From a virus, in IMG/VR virus record IMGVR_UViG_3300024180_000002, positions 62,001 to 126,000 of that record: a DNA stretch of 64,000 bases. The stretch is one strand, 5' to 3'. The position numbers and the translations under genes are program-made. Positions within the stretch are counted from its first letter, which is position 1; each line of letters opens with the position of its first letter. Under the pieces are notes generated by a model. The model did not search any database. It was not told the DNA's origin and saw only the letters and a program-made list of their open reading frames with translations. Below, one piece after another: positions 1-9,505 of the stretch.

Positions 1-25
1 TAAATAGACTCTATTTTTGTTAGAG

Positions 26-33
26 TATATATC
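26..33 (-). promoter_or_regulatory. GATATATA element (late-promoter candidate)
   Basis: TATATATC on the plus strand, GATATATA in the coding direction. It lies in the 54-base gap left of the first gene and would drive the gene beyond the left edge. It belongs to a set of identical elements concentrated in the short intergenic gaps of this window. Function is inferred from position and resemblance to T4 late promoter boxes (TATAAATA). Confidence 0.35.
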
Positions 34-54
34 TTGCTTAGTTACAGCGAGATA

Positions 55-3000
55 TTACCTATATGGACGAGCATCGAAATCGTATAATCTAGATGAACTA
101 AAATCATTATATCCACTGAAGAATCTTCTTCTATTCCACCACCAGTTTCCGGAACCAAGGGAGTTTCTATAATTACTCAGCATCACTTTGTTGATACTAT
201 TTTTATTTGTTCCAACTGCTCTATATTTAGCGTAAACTTCTACATCGAAGCTAAATTCAGTTTTATAAGAATCTATGATGTCTAGCCCTATTTTCTTTGA
301 ATATGTTAAATTGGTAAATGCATTTCCATATATTCCAGCAACTCTACCTTTACCGGTTTCACTCTCTCCAAAATAATCTGTCATTCTATATTGGAATACC
401 ATATCAACTGACACTGCATTTTGACTTCCACCTTCAATTAATTTTTTACCATACTTGTTAGGTCCATCTACCGATAGACTAGTTTGGTTTATAGGTGAAA
501 GGTATAAGAAAGAACCACATGAAAGACCACCTAATAAAAATTGATCATCTTCCGTAAATGAGTTTTTTAAAGACTTTTTACCAATTACATTACCTTGTTC
601 ATCTATTGGTCCAGATTCACCGTCACTTCTAAATGTAATTGTCAGCGGTTGATATGCTGTTTGAATTTTTCCATTCTTATCGTTAGATCTTTTAATAGCA
701 TATTTCGGCATCGATACAATTCCCGTTGAAACTATATCCTTTGTATTTAAACCTATGTCAGACTGAAGTAGCGGGTGTGATTTATGAAGAAAAAGACCTG
801 AATCATACTTAGCAGCCGTTATTTGAGAAACAGAAACTGTATCAGCTGAGTTCGGAAGAATAGCTTCAGGAACGTTCGGATCAGATTGGAATCCGTTTTC
901 ATCTTCATTCTGCACACCCTGTCCATTATTATTCCATGTTCCATTCCATATAAAATCACCAGCTCCGTTTAAATTACTAGGTAAATCTTGATGTGGTTGT
1001 ATTTTAAAGTCTGTAAAATCTCTTAAATGAGTTCTATCAGAAATTGATCCAATTCCAGAATTCGTGACTGTTGCAAATGTTAATCCATATTCTGCGCTAC
1101 TTACTCCTGTTAAGTTTGAATCCCTAGACAAGTCAGTATCAGGATCTATAATCGAATAAAGATCAGCGTTATTAGCTATATTTCTAAATCTAGAATAAAT
1201 AAACTGTCCATTTAATTGAGATGATTGGTCTGGCGCAACAGAAAAATGATTGTATGAATTTCCATCACCTGTAAGATTTTGATAAACAACAGGGACTAAA
1301 TCATACTGAGCCTCTGTCATATAATATGTATCATTTGCTATTTTAACATCAGGTGTTGTAGTTCCAGTTGGTTGTTTATTACCAGTTTCTAAATTAATAA
1401 TACCTAGGCCATATTCTTGTTGTGATGAAGAAACATAAGCAGGTTGTTTAAGATTTCCATTAATTCTTGCACATAATTCTAGATCAGATGCCTTAGTATT
1501 ATGAAGTTCTACTCTATAATTTTTAGTAACAATATATCCTTTAGTTTCATCATCTGGTTTTTCATCTACATAATATCCTGCGAATATTTTAGCAGTTGAA
1601 TTATTTTTAACTAGCGTTACTTCACCTTCTTCGTCAATAATTTTAATTTGTAATTCTCCAACGGCACCTTCAACCTTAGCTTGTAGTCTTTCTAATTGAT
1701 TCTGTAATTCCAATAATTTATCATATACGCTAATAGGATTCTGTTCTCCTGTTAAAAAACCAGATGCTAGTGATTCTGCGGCATGGGCATAATAAGTATC
1801 TCCTGCCGTAAATCCACTATCAAGGTGTGTAAATAATCCTTGTGATTCTAAATCATCATTTATTTCAACCTTAACATTATCTAAATCATTTTGGTTTACT
1901 AGGCTATTTGCTCCGTCTGTAGATATTTCTCCTTCAGGAAAAGGAATAGTAATAATATCTGACCATTCTGACTCTACTGGGGTTTGTGGGAAACCTGCTT
2001 CAGAAACAGATTTAATCATCATTTCTATTTTTTCACCAGGCTGAATAGATAAATCTATTGAGTTAAAATTAATAGCCTGTGAATCTTCTTCAGATTCTAG
2101 AATCCATCTATATCCACCATCTGCTTGCTTTTCTCTTTTTCTAATAGGACCTTTAACTTCGACCCAGTTTGAAAATGCAGCAGTTTTTTTATTAAATTTG
2201 ATTTGCTCTATTACAGATGTTTTACCCGTTGAGGAAACGTATCTATATCTAGCAATAAACTGAACTACTTCTTGTGAAATTTCATCACCAACTTTCTTTG
2301 GCTCCGGAATAGACCAAAAGCCTCTTACCCTATATTTAGGATTAACTTTAGGTAATTCATTTGATTCAGCAATCGCTTTAATCTGTCCAACGCTTGAAGA
2401 GAATACTTTAGTTTCAGCAGCCTTTTCTCTAATGATAGAAGCTAATTCATTTTTCTCTCTATTTCTTTCTATTTTAGATGAGAACTTTTTAGTAGCAATT
2501 AATTTTCTTTTCTTTCTAATTGTAGTGTCAAGCTTTTTAATAACTTCTTTAGCTTTAACTTTATCAGATTTGATCTTTTTTACTTGTTCAACGCTAGCGT
2601 TTTGAGTAAGGTGTTTATTAATTTGTGTTACTTTAAAGTTATCTACTTCTACGATTGGTGCATCTGGGATAAGACCTTCTGATGCAGGTGGAATGTAATC
2701 AACCTTAAGTGCTTTAATAAATTGACCAAAATCAGCAACTTCTTCTTTATAGTATTTAGCAAGTGTAGTAACTATACCATCTTCATTTTGAATAGTAAGT
2801 TCATTCGAAAAGAATGCAACACCTGGTGAGAAATCAGTAGCTGGTAGTTTAGAGATAGGATCTATTGGTTTAACAAAAACTACTTGTCTTTCATTAAATC
2901 CAACTTTAACTTCTATAGAAACAGAAGCATCAATATCTTTATAAATAGCGAGAGCATTCGCTCCTATTTTAATCGGTGAATAACCTTCTAAAAGTGACAA

Positions 3001-3870
3001 TTCAACTTGTGTTGTTGAAGAATCAATAGAGGTTACTCTATATCTTGTGTTATATTCAGACGTGTTTACTACCAATGAATCTCCAATTTTTAGAGTTTCA
3101 GTATCTTTCATGTCTTTATTAGAGTCCGAATATGTTAATTTATTTAGAGTATATACTTTTACGGTTTTAGTTTGACTAGTCCCGTCTATTAGAGATGTTT
3201 TCTGAACATTTTCTACTTTTAATACGTCTAACTGGCCATTATACTGAATAGATCTTACTGGCATATCTACCGTCTCTGCATCTATTCTATATTTTAAACC
3301 ATCTTCTTTTATTTTAGAAATAAATTTAGAATAATTGACATCATTCTGACCTTTAAAAATTTCATCAAAGGATTCAGTGGAAGACAAGTCTTCATGATCA
3401 AATATAACTCTTTCAGTATAAACTCTTTCAGTATCTACTGGAATTTGTCCTTTAACATCTAAACTAATAGTTAATAAAGGATTTAAGAAATCTTCAAAGA
3501 AATCGTTTAGTTGTGTATTAAATTCTTTTGGAGTTGCTAACGACTTTATAGGTAAAGAAGGACCTTTTAATTTAGAAGTATGTATTCTTCTATAAGAACC
3601 ATCTTTAAGTTTTACATTTGCACTGGAAGTATCTAAACCACTAATCGCAGTTATGTTCTTATCAATTCTTTCAATTTCTCTTTTCAAAAATCCAAATGCT
3701 GGAATTTGAATTGCAGTCATTTCTCCTGTGCGATTATCGAATAAATCTATTGTAACCGTTTCTTTATCGGTTGAAATAGCCTCATTGATACGTTCGAAAG
3801 TTTCTAGTGAATTAGTGTTTAATTCTAGAAACTGTTCGAGTAAATGTGATATAGAATTGCTAGCGCTCAT
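55..3870 (-). CDS. Large virion structural (baseplate/tail) protein
   Basis: A 1271-residue protein that I do not recognise by family. It is the last gene of the tail/baseplate run, 1 base after a second large structural gene, so a virion role is inferred from context. A strongly basic, helical, probably coiled-coil segment lies at roughly residues 435-510 (rich in K/E/R). Flanking regions are beta-rich, with fibronectin-like wording around residues 530-650. The C-terminus is rich in aromatic residues, serine and arginine. Length and composition suit a tail-associated or fiber-network protein. No enzymatic motif was seen. Alternatives are a baseplate periphery protein or a fiber-attachment protein. 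Confidence 0.6.
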   Translation of the reverse strand: MSASNSISHLLEQFLELNTNSLETFERINEAISTDKETVTIDLFDNRTGEMTAIQIPAFGFLKREIERIDKNITAISGLDTSSANVKLKDGSYRRIHTSKLKGPSLPIKSLATPKEFNTQLNDFFEDFLNPLLTISLDVKGQIPVDTERVYTERVIFDHEDLSSTESFDEIFKGQNDVNYSKFISKIKEDGLKYRIDAETVDMPVRSIQYNGQLDVLKVENVQKTSLIDGTSQTKTVKVYTLNKLTYSDSNKDMKDTETLKIGDSLVVNTSEYNTRYRVTSIDSSTTQVELSLLEGYSPIKIGANALAIYKDIDASVSIEVKVGFNERQVVFVKPIDPISKLPATDFSPGVAFFSNELTIQNEDGIVTTLAKYYKEEVADFGQFIKALKVDYIPPASEGLIPDAPIVEVDNFKVTQINKHLTQNASVEQVKKIKSDKVKAKEVIKKLDTTIRKKRKLIATKKFSSKIERNREKNELASIIREKAAETKVFSSSVGQIKAIAESNELPKVNPKYRVRGFWSIPEPKKVGDEISQEVVQFIARYRYVSSTGKTSVIEQIKFNKKTAAFSNWVEVKGPIRKREKQADGGYRWILESEEDSQAINFNSIDLSIQPGEKIEMMIKSVSEAGFPQTPVESEWSDIITIPFPEGEISTDGANSLVNQNDLDNVKVEINDDLESQGLFTHLDSGFTAGDTYYAHAAESLASGFLTGEQNPISVYDKLLELQNQLERLQAKVEGAVGELQIKIIDEEGEVTLVKNNSTAKIFAGYYVDEKPDDETKGYIVTKNYRVELHNTKASDLELCARINGNLKQPAYVSSSQQEYGLGIINLETGNKQPTGTTTPDVKIANDTYYMTEAQYDLVPVVYQNLTGDGNSYNHFSVAPDQSSQLNGQFIYSRFRNIANNADLYSIIDPDTDLSRDSNLTGVSSAEYGLTFATVTNSGIGSISDRTHLRDFTDFKIQPHQDLPSNLNGAGDFIWNGTWNNNGQGVQNEDENGFQSDPNVPEAILPNSADTVSVSQITAAKYDSGLFLHKSHPLLQSDIGLNTKDIVSTGIVSMPKYAIKRSNDKNGKIQTAYQPLTITFRSDGESGPIDEQGNVIGKKSLKNSFTEDDQFLLGGLSCGSFLYLSPINQTSLSVDGPNKYGKKLIEGGSQNAVSVDMVFQYRMTDYFGESETGKGRVAGIYGNAFTNLTYSKKIGLDIIDSYKTEFSFDVEVYAKYRAVGTNKNSINKVMLSNYRNSLGSGNWWWNRRRFFSGYNDFSSSRLYDFDARPYR

Positions 3871-3871
3871 A

Positions 3872-5857
3872 TTATCTTAAGATATCGTATTCAAACGTTT
3901 TATTTACTGGATCTACACATACTATTTCGATATATGGTTTATTAGATAATAAGTCCGATAAAGAAATAGAAAGTTTTTGCGACCATCCATTACTCTTATC
4001 AGTCCACAGTGTTATGTAATGTGTTGATAAGTTTTTTATTTTATTTTTAAAAGTTACTCTAACTACTTGGCCTTTTTTCCAACTTGTTATTGTATCATCT
4101 AAGTATATATTTAGATTAGAATCAAAGTCCTGTGCCTGATCTGTATAGACCATAACTAAGTTGTCAAATTCTTTAAGTCTTTGCCATACCGCCTTTGTTC
4201 CAGCTTCATCTGGTAAAAACATAGAATCAGCAGATAATTCTCTTTCATTAGTAGAAGTTACAGTATCATATACATAAGCTTGTCCTAAAGAATAGCCATA
4301 ATTAACACAACTGATTTTAACTTTACCATTGTTTGATTTATCAATAGACACTCCTGGGTTACCTGACTCTAAAACATCTGTATTATATTGTATCTCTGTT
4401 GGAATTACACCAGAAATAACCTGATTTAATCTAGAGTTGGTATTTGTTATTAGATCTAAAAGACTTCTTTCATCTTGAAAATTAATAGTAGCATTTTCAA
4501 CATCCTGTTCTATATGGTCTAGTCTCTTAGATATTCCTTGTAAGTTTTCAGAACTTAAAAAGAAACTTTCTAACATTTCAACTTTCTTAGAAATATCATT
4601 GTATCTAGTATTAGCATCTCTTAATAATTGAACCGCGTTTTCTAAGGCACTTGTTGTGTCTAAGAAAATGTCCATTGAGAAAGTAGAATAATCATTAACA
4701 TTCTTTTCTATCCCAACATTATCTAGCGCTGAATTAAATTTAAGATTTAATTTAAGTGCAAATGCATTACCATTAAGACCGGTAACTTCATTCGGCTTAT
4801 ACTTAGTTAATTCTGGAATATACCATCCATCATTTGAAGTATCTTCTTTCCAGTTATCTAATAATATTATACCGTATAGGTTTGTTGCTTTATTTCCAAT
4901 GTTAGACTTTGAATATATGTCATAATACACTAGGATAGCATTGAATCTAAAATCTCCACCTCTTTTAGAATAATCTAATATTGAATCTAATTTAGGATCA
5001 TTTATTATTTTAGAGTAGGCGCTTGAATTAAAATCAATTCCAAATGTTGGAACTTCATTTTCGTCAGTATTATAAGTTCCGTCAGCTTGATCAGCATAAG
5101 ATTCTACATTTAAAAAAGGATCTGGGTGAGTATCATCATTTGTTCTTCCTTCAATTTCAGCACCAGGTACAAACTTAATATTATTAGTATTAAACTTAGA
5201 TGTTTCTAATAAAACTTCAGGAGTATATCCTACAGAAGAAGGAACGTTAACAAATATTTCGTTGTACTGTTGCCCTTTATAATTTTTATCGTTAGTTACA
5301 TCAATATTTCCAATGTATTTTATAACTTGACTATATTCAGAACCGGCTTGAGTAGAATCATCTAGCTCTATCATTCTAGAATATCCTGTTGAAACTTCTT
5401 GTGAAGTTGCAGTTCTTACTCTTATCGCATTGATGTGATATAAGTATTTAAAGAATATTTTTTCAGCATCACTTTGAAATAAAACATCATCAAAATCATC
5501 ATTAACCTCTGGGTTAAGAAGCATGTTCTCTAAATTAAGAGCATAACTTTGAAAAGTTTGTGCAAAATGTACGTTACCATTACCATCATGTAACGAATCA
5601 TTATAAGAACTAGCATTAGAACCGCCACCTCCTTCAAATAGTCTATCATACTTGATATAATTAGGACCCTCTGATAGATCAGTCGGATCACTTTGAATAA
5701 AATCAGCATATACTGGCAAGTCTAGTAATGCAAATTTAGAAAATTCAAAGTTAATATCCGGATTATAATAAGCGCGTGTCAAATCCCTTGCTGCATTAGC
5801 AAATGCATACATCGTACCTCCTTGTTCTTGTGGAATCCTTATTAATGGTGTAGCCAT
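3872..5857 (-). CDS. Virion structural protein with central coiled coil
   Basis: A 661-residue acidic protein, not recognised by family. It begins with MATPLIRIPQEQGGTMYAF. An alpha-helical heptad-like stretch lies at about residues 400-480, between beta-rich N- and C-terminal parts, which is typical of phage fibers or baseplate arms. It sits 1 base upstream of the 1271-residue gene and 24 bases downstream of a short fiber-like gene, in the baseplate block that follows the gp7-like gene. In P2- and T4-like phages this position holds fiber and fiber-network genes. Function as a tail structural protein is inferred from context. Confidence 0.6.
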   Translation of the reverse strand: MATPLIRIPQEQGGTMYAFANAARDLTRAYYNPDINFEFSKFALLDLPVYADFIQSDPTDLSEGPNYIKYDRLFEGGGGSNASSYNDSLHDGNGNVHFAQTFQSYALNLENMLLNPEVNDDFDDVLFQSDAEKIFFKYLYHINAIRVRTATSQEVSTGYSRMIELDDSTQAGSEYSQVIKYIGNIDVTNDKNYKGQQYNEIFVNVPSSVGYTPEVLLETSKFNTNNIKFVPGAEIEGRTNDDTHPDPFLNVESYADQADGTYNTDENEVPTFGIDFNSSAYSKIINDPKLDSILDYSKRGGDFRFNAILVYYDIYSKSNIGNKATNLYGIILLDNWKEDTSNDGWYIPELTKYKPNEVTGLNGNAFALKLNLKFNSALDNVGIEKNVNDYSTFSMDIFLDTTSALENAVQLLRDANTRYNDISKKVEMLESFFLSSENLQGISKRLDHIEQDVENATINFQDERSLLDLITNTNSRLNQVISGVIPTEIQYNTDVLESGNPGVSIDKSNNGKVKISCVNYGYSLGQAYVYDTVTSTNERELSADSMFLPDEAGTKAVWQRLKEFDNLVMVYTDQAQDFDSNLNIYLDDTITSWKKGQVVRVTFKNKIKNLSTHYITLWTDKSNGWSQKLSISLSDLLSNKPYIEIVCVDPVNKTFEYDILR

Positions 5858-5881
5858 CTAATTAACTGTTTTATTTTTATA

Positions 5882-6442
5882 TTATGAAATTGTGGCTTTA
5901 TGTGAACCTGTAATCCACCAAGTGCCGTCCGTACTTCCTATAAAACTGATACTACCGTTCTGTAAAACATCTATTGAGGTATCAGCGCCATTTATATTGT
6001 CTAAACCTGTACCTTGCATTTGAAATGCAGTCGATGCAATAATAGTTAAAATTTGTCCATCTGCTGAAGGTCCTAATTCTACATCAGCTGAACCAGTGTA
6101 AATATAAGCTCCTAGTGTAGGAGTAACTGTTCCTGCTGGAAAAGTAGCAGTAGGAGCCACTGTAAACTGGAGTGCTTTTTCTAAAATTACATTTTCTTTA
6201 AACGTAGCTTCAACGCCTGCCTCTAATGAAGATGCAGTTACGTTAAAAGTATTTAAAGTACCTGTGTTTAAGGACAGTGTGCCTGCCGTAATAGCTCCAG
6301 TTAAAGATAACGTAGAACTTGTCGTGTCTAGAACATTTGCGATTAATCCTAATTCTTCATTTACGTTATCAAAATTATTATTGATAGTAAGTCTCGAAGA
6401 AGAAAGAGAATGCGTTCCTAAAATTGTTGTAATACTTGCCAT
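5882..6442 (-). CDS. Short fiber-like structural protein
   Basis: A 186-residue Ser/Thr/Gly/Ala-rich protein of low complexity with alternating hydrophobic residues (runs such as LSLTGAITAGTLSLNTGTLN), suggesting beta-helix or beta-prism fiber architecture. The N-terminal 30 residues (NNNFDNVNEELG) resemble the short anchoring helix of phage fiber proteins. The gene ends 1 base from the large gp7-like gene upstream. No enzyme motif is visible. A tail fiber or decoration role is inferred from composition and neighbours. Confidence 0.55.
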   Translation of the reverse strand: MASITTILGTHSLSSSRLTINNNFDNVNEELGLIANVLDTTSSTLSLTGAITAGTLSLNTGTLNTFNVTASSLEAGVEATFKENVILEKALQFTVAPTATFPAGTVTPTLGAYIYTGSADVELGPSADGQILTIIASTAFQMQGTGLDNINGADTSIDVLQNGSISFIGSTDGTWWITGSHKATIS

Positions 6443-6443
6443 T

Positions 6444-9233
6444 TTATTTAATTGTTAAGATGTTTTTTCTTGTTATGTTTTTATTTCCGTTCAAATCAGT
6501 TAATTCAAGCTCAATACTGTACTCTCCCTTAGTGTCAAATAAGTATGTCAGCCACTGATTATCATAATATATATCTTCTTTTTTTACACTATTATTTATC
6601 AATCTCCATTTCTGTTTTATTATGCCCGGCATTTTAGTCAGGTCATATGAAAATGTCATGTGATTTAATAGATTAATAGTACCGTGATCGTCTATTATAT
6701 AAGAATCATTGAAGCTAGGATTGTATGCTTGGTATTTAACAAAACTATCTGGATCTATGATTCCAGTGCTAGTCGTAGCATTGTAAAAATCATATACTTG
6801 ATTGGGTTGTTTAGAAACTACGAGCATATAATTACATACATCTGCTCCATCAAAATTATTTACTATATTTCCATCAGTATCTTTATATATCGGATTCCAA
6901 TTGAATTTAGTAAAAATAGGCCATTGGTTAGGATTCAAATTATTCAATTCATCCTTTAAGCTTTCCCAAGCCGCAAAATCAGTATTAGACGTAGGATATG
7001 TTGCAACAGGTGTATATTCTTCTATTATTTCTAAATCTGTAAAAGGATCTAATTGTGAAACAGAAATAGTTCCATTATTAGCGCCGTTTAATTCTAATTT
7101 AAAAGAAGAATTTAAATCTGGTCCAACCCTAGTTTGATCCCAGCATATTTCGGGACCATCATTCCATACATGTTTTCTTAATGATTTCCATTGATAAGGC
7201 CCTGTCGTTTCATTAAATCCAGTTGGAGTTGTAGAATCTGCAAATCTTCTTACCATTGAGAATTCTTTACCATCTTCATCTTCGTGTAAATAATTAGCTC
7301 TATCGAGAGTTAGATAATATGTAGCAATACTTTCTTCAACAGTGTTTAGGTTTTCTCTACCCCATTCCCATGAAGAACCTGCTTCATCCCATTGATATTT
7401 ATAATTAGCCCAATCTAATTCAGGCGTGAGTTTCTGATACATTCCATATACTTCAACATTCTTAGATTTAACTGTTATCTTTTCATTGTGACTAATACTT
7501 CTTATGTTATATAAATCCCAAAAAGCAACATCAATAGTGTACTCACCGATGTATGGAAGTATTATTGGTAGTGTATACCAATTGTCAATAGATCCTCTGA
7601 TAGTTTTAAAGTAGCCTCTAGGACCTTTAATTATCCATTCAATTTCATATACACTTCTTTTCCACCAATCATCCCATGTTAAATAAGGATCTTGTAAAGT
7701 GGTATATGGAGGTTGTCCGGGTGGAGAATGTAAAATATTAGCATCATCGTCAGTATCGTTTGCATCTATGAAAGTAAAGTCTGCATCATCCCATGTATCT
7801 TTAAGTGAAGTTCCAGTTAAAATAATAGGAGCTCCTATTGGAATTCCTGCAATGGTATTATGTGAAGACATATCTTCATCGTGCCAATCTGTATAGAAAG
7901 ATCTAATAGAATCTTCTAATTCATTTCTTTCTGTTTTATTAAAAACTTCTATCTTTTGATTACGACCTTCTAGTCTATAATCTACTTTCCTAAGATCTTC
8001 TATATAAATTGATTTAGCATCTGGAAATATATCATAATGTACGTCTTGTCCAGCATACTGTGCGTGTATTTGGTGTTGATTATTCCAAACTCTCTGATTT
8101 ACTCCGTCAAAGTAATCACCCTCTGCTGTGATATCTACGATCTTTGCGTTAAGCGGTAAATATTCTTTCTGTAGTTTACGCTTTAAAGCATATAATTTTA
8201 TTAAGATTTCATCCGGCGAAAAATCTGTAATTTCCTCTACTTCTGGTAAATCAAATTCATTTAATTTTCCAGTAGGAACGTTTAATCGGTATGCTAATGA
8301 AAATCTAGAAGTTTTCTTTTGATTAGAATTAGGAAGGTTCTTATTTCTACTCTTTTTTGCTAAGAAACCTACTTCAGTTTGATTAGCAACAGGAACCACC
8401 ATCATTTTTCCAAATCCTTCAGATTGTTCGTTTATGTTTAACCAATACTCTCTAAGACTTACATTACTATATCCAAAGAAATCAATAACACCTAATAGGG
8501 CTTTATATGTTCCTATAAAGGGTTTAATAGTAGAAGCCTGTAATAAAAGTTCTTTTCTTTTTCTATTTAATAGTTTATAATCTACACCAAGGTCTTTAAT
8601 ATCAGAATCTCTAAATATCAAATAATCCATTTCGTCTAGATTTAATGCCATGTTAGTTAAAAGACTTTTTAGTCTTTCATCTTCAGCAACTACTTCACCA
8701 TAAACTTTAATTTCTGCAACCTTTACTTCATTACCATCTTCGGTCGCATATACATTTAATGTTCTAATATGAAAACCTTCTTTATCTGAACTTAATGCTA
8801 TATTGGCGATGCATGCTTGTACATTCAATGCCGCTGCGTTTAAAGGAACTATTTTAAAACCATCAGAGTCAATTGAAGTGTAGTGACTGTTGTCTCTCAT
8901 TTTAGAAACCTGAGAAGAATCTACAACTACTTCGTAGTCTCCGTTCTTCATTGTTCCACTATAAAGAAAAATATCATTACTATCTCCATAGCCTGAAACA
9001 AATTCAAATCTTAAAGTATTAGTATTAGCATCGACTGATATAGGATGTACAAATCTTTGATTATCTAATTCATCCCTTACTTCTTCTAGAACATATAAAT
9101 TTATCGTTTCATATAGGCCTGTCGATATTTCAGGTAGAAATATAGTACCCGTAGAATATTCTAAAGTAGAATCATACGTTAAATTTAATTCGTTAGAACT
9201 ATTATCAAAGAATCTAAGATTTTGATATGGCAT
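6444..9233 (-). CDS. Baseplate wedge protein, gp7/gpI-like (by position)
   Basis: A 929-residue virion protein. The gene order gp25-like, gp6/J-like, small protein, then this gene matches the conserved W-J-I order of contractile-tail baseplates, so I infer the gp7/P2-I wedge role. A helical segment around residues 210-260 (KRKELLLQASTIKPFIGTY) followed by a GY-containing loop is reminiscent of the tail protein I core. The long C-terminal two-thirds contains immunoglobulin-like beta domains with several YxxxW aromatic motifs, which would be phage-specific additions. It starts 2 bases from the small gene upstream. Homology is not proved from sequence alone. Confidence 0.5.
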   Translation of the reverse strand: MPYQNLRFFDNSSNELNLTYDSTLEYSTGTIFLPEISTGLYETINLYVLEEVRDELDNQRFVHPISVDANTNTLRFEFVSGYGDSNDIFLYSGTMKNGDYEVVVDSSQVSKMRDNSHYTSIDSDGFKIVPLNAAALNVQACIANIALSSDKEGFHIRTLNVYATEDGNEVKVAEIKVYGEVVAEDERLKSLLTNMALNLDEMDYLIFRDSDIKDLGVDYKLLNRKRKELLLQASTIKPFIGTYKALLGVIDFFGYSNVSLREYWLNINEQSEGFGKMMVVPVANQTEVGFLAKKSRNKNLPNSNQKKTSRFSLAYRLNVPTGKLNEFDLPEVEEITDFSPDEILIKLYALKRKLQKEYLPLNAKIVDITAEGDYFDGVNQRVWNNQHQIHAQYAGQDVHYDIFPDAKSIYIEDLRKVDYRLEGRNQKIEVFNKTERNELEDSIRSFYTDWHDEDMSSHNTIAGIPIGAPIILTGTSLKDTWDDADFTFIDANDTDDDANILHSPPGQPPYTTLQDPYLTWDDWWKRSVYEIEWIIKGPRGYFKTIRGSIDNWYTLPIILPYIGEYTIDVAFWDLYNIRSISHNEKITVKSKNVEVYGMYQKLTPELDWANYKYQWDEAGSSWEWGRENLNTVEESIATYYLTLDRANYLHEDEDGKEFSMVRRFADSTTPTGFNETTGPYQWKSLRKHVWNDGPEICWDQTRVGPDLNSSFKLELNGANNGTISVSQLDPFTDLEIIEEYTPVATYPTSNTDFAAWESLKDELNNLNPNQWPIFTKFNWNPIYKDTDGNIVNNFDGADVCNYMLVVSKQPNQVYDFYNATTSTGIIDPDSFVKYQAYNPSFNDSYIIDDHGTINLLNHMTFSYDLTKMPGIIKQKWRLINNSVKKEDIYYDNQWLTYLFDTKGEYSIELELTDLNGNKNITRKNILTIK

Positions 9234-9235
9234 TA

Positions 9236-9505
9236 TTATCTAATTTTTTTATCATCTTTTTTCATGGTGTAAGATTTGTAAATTTTTAAATAGTTTACAG
9301 AATCTACCCAATCGGCGATTGTATCTTGAATAAGATTAACAAAGTCGTTCATTTGATTATTTCTCCAAATATGAGAAGAAATTGAGTTTTTCAAAATATT
9401 ACTTCTATAATCATTACCTAAATTTTTTCTATCGTCAAATGCATTTTCCCTGATAGAATATAATCTCTTTTTTCTACTTTTAAAAAGGTTACTAAAAATA
9501 CTCAT
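9236..9505 (-). CDS. Small basic protein in baseplate cassette
   Basis: An 89-residue basic protein of unknown family (starts MSIFSNLFKSRKKRLY, ends in a Lys/Asp-rich tail). Its start overlaps the stop of the gp6/J-like gene by one base and its stop is 2 bases from the gp7-like gene, so it is translationally coupled within the wedge cassette. Predicted helical. A baseplate accessory or assembly role is inferred only from position. Confidence 0.55.
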   Translation of the reverse strand: MSIFSNLFKSRKKRLYSIRENAFDDRKNLGNDYRSNILKNSISSHIWRNNQMNDFVNLIQDTIADWVDSVNYLKIYKSYTMKKDDKKIR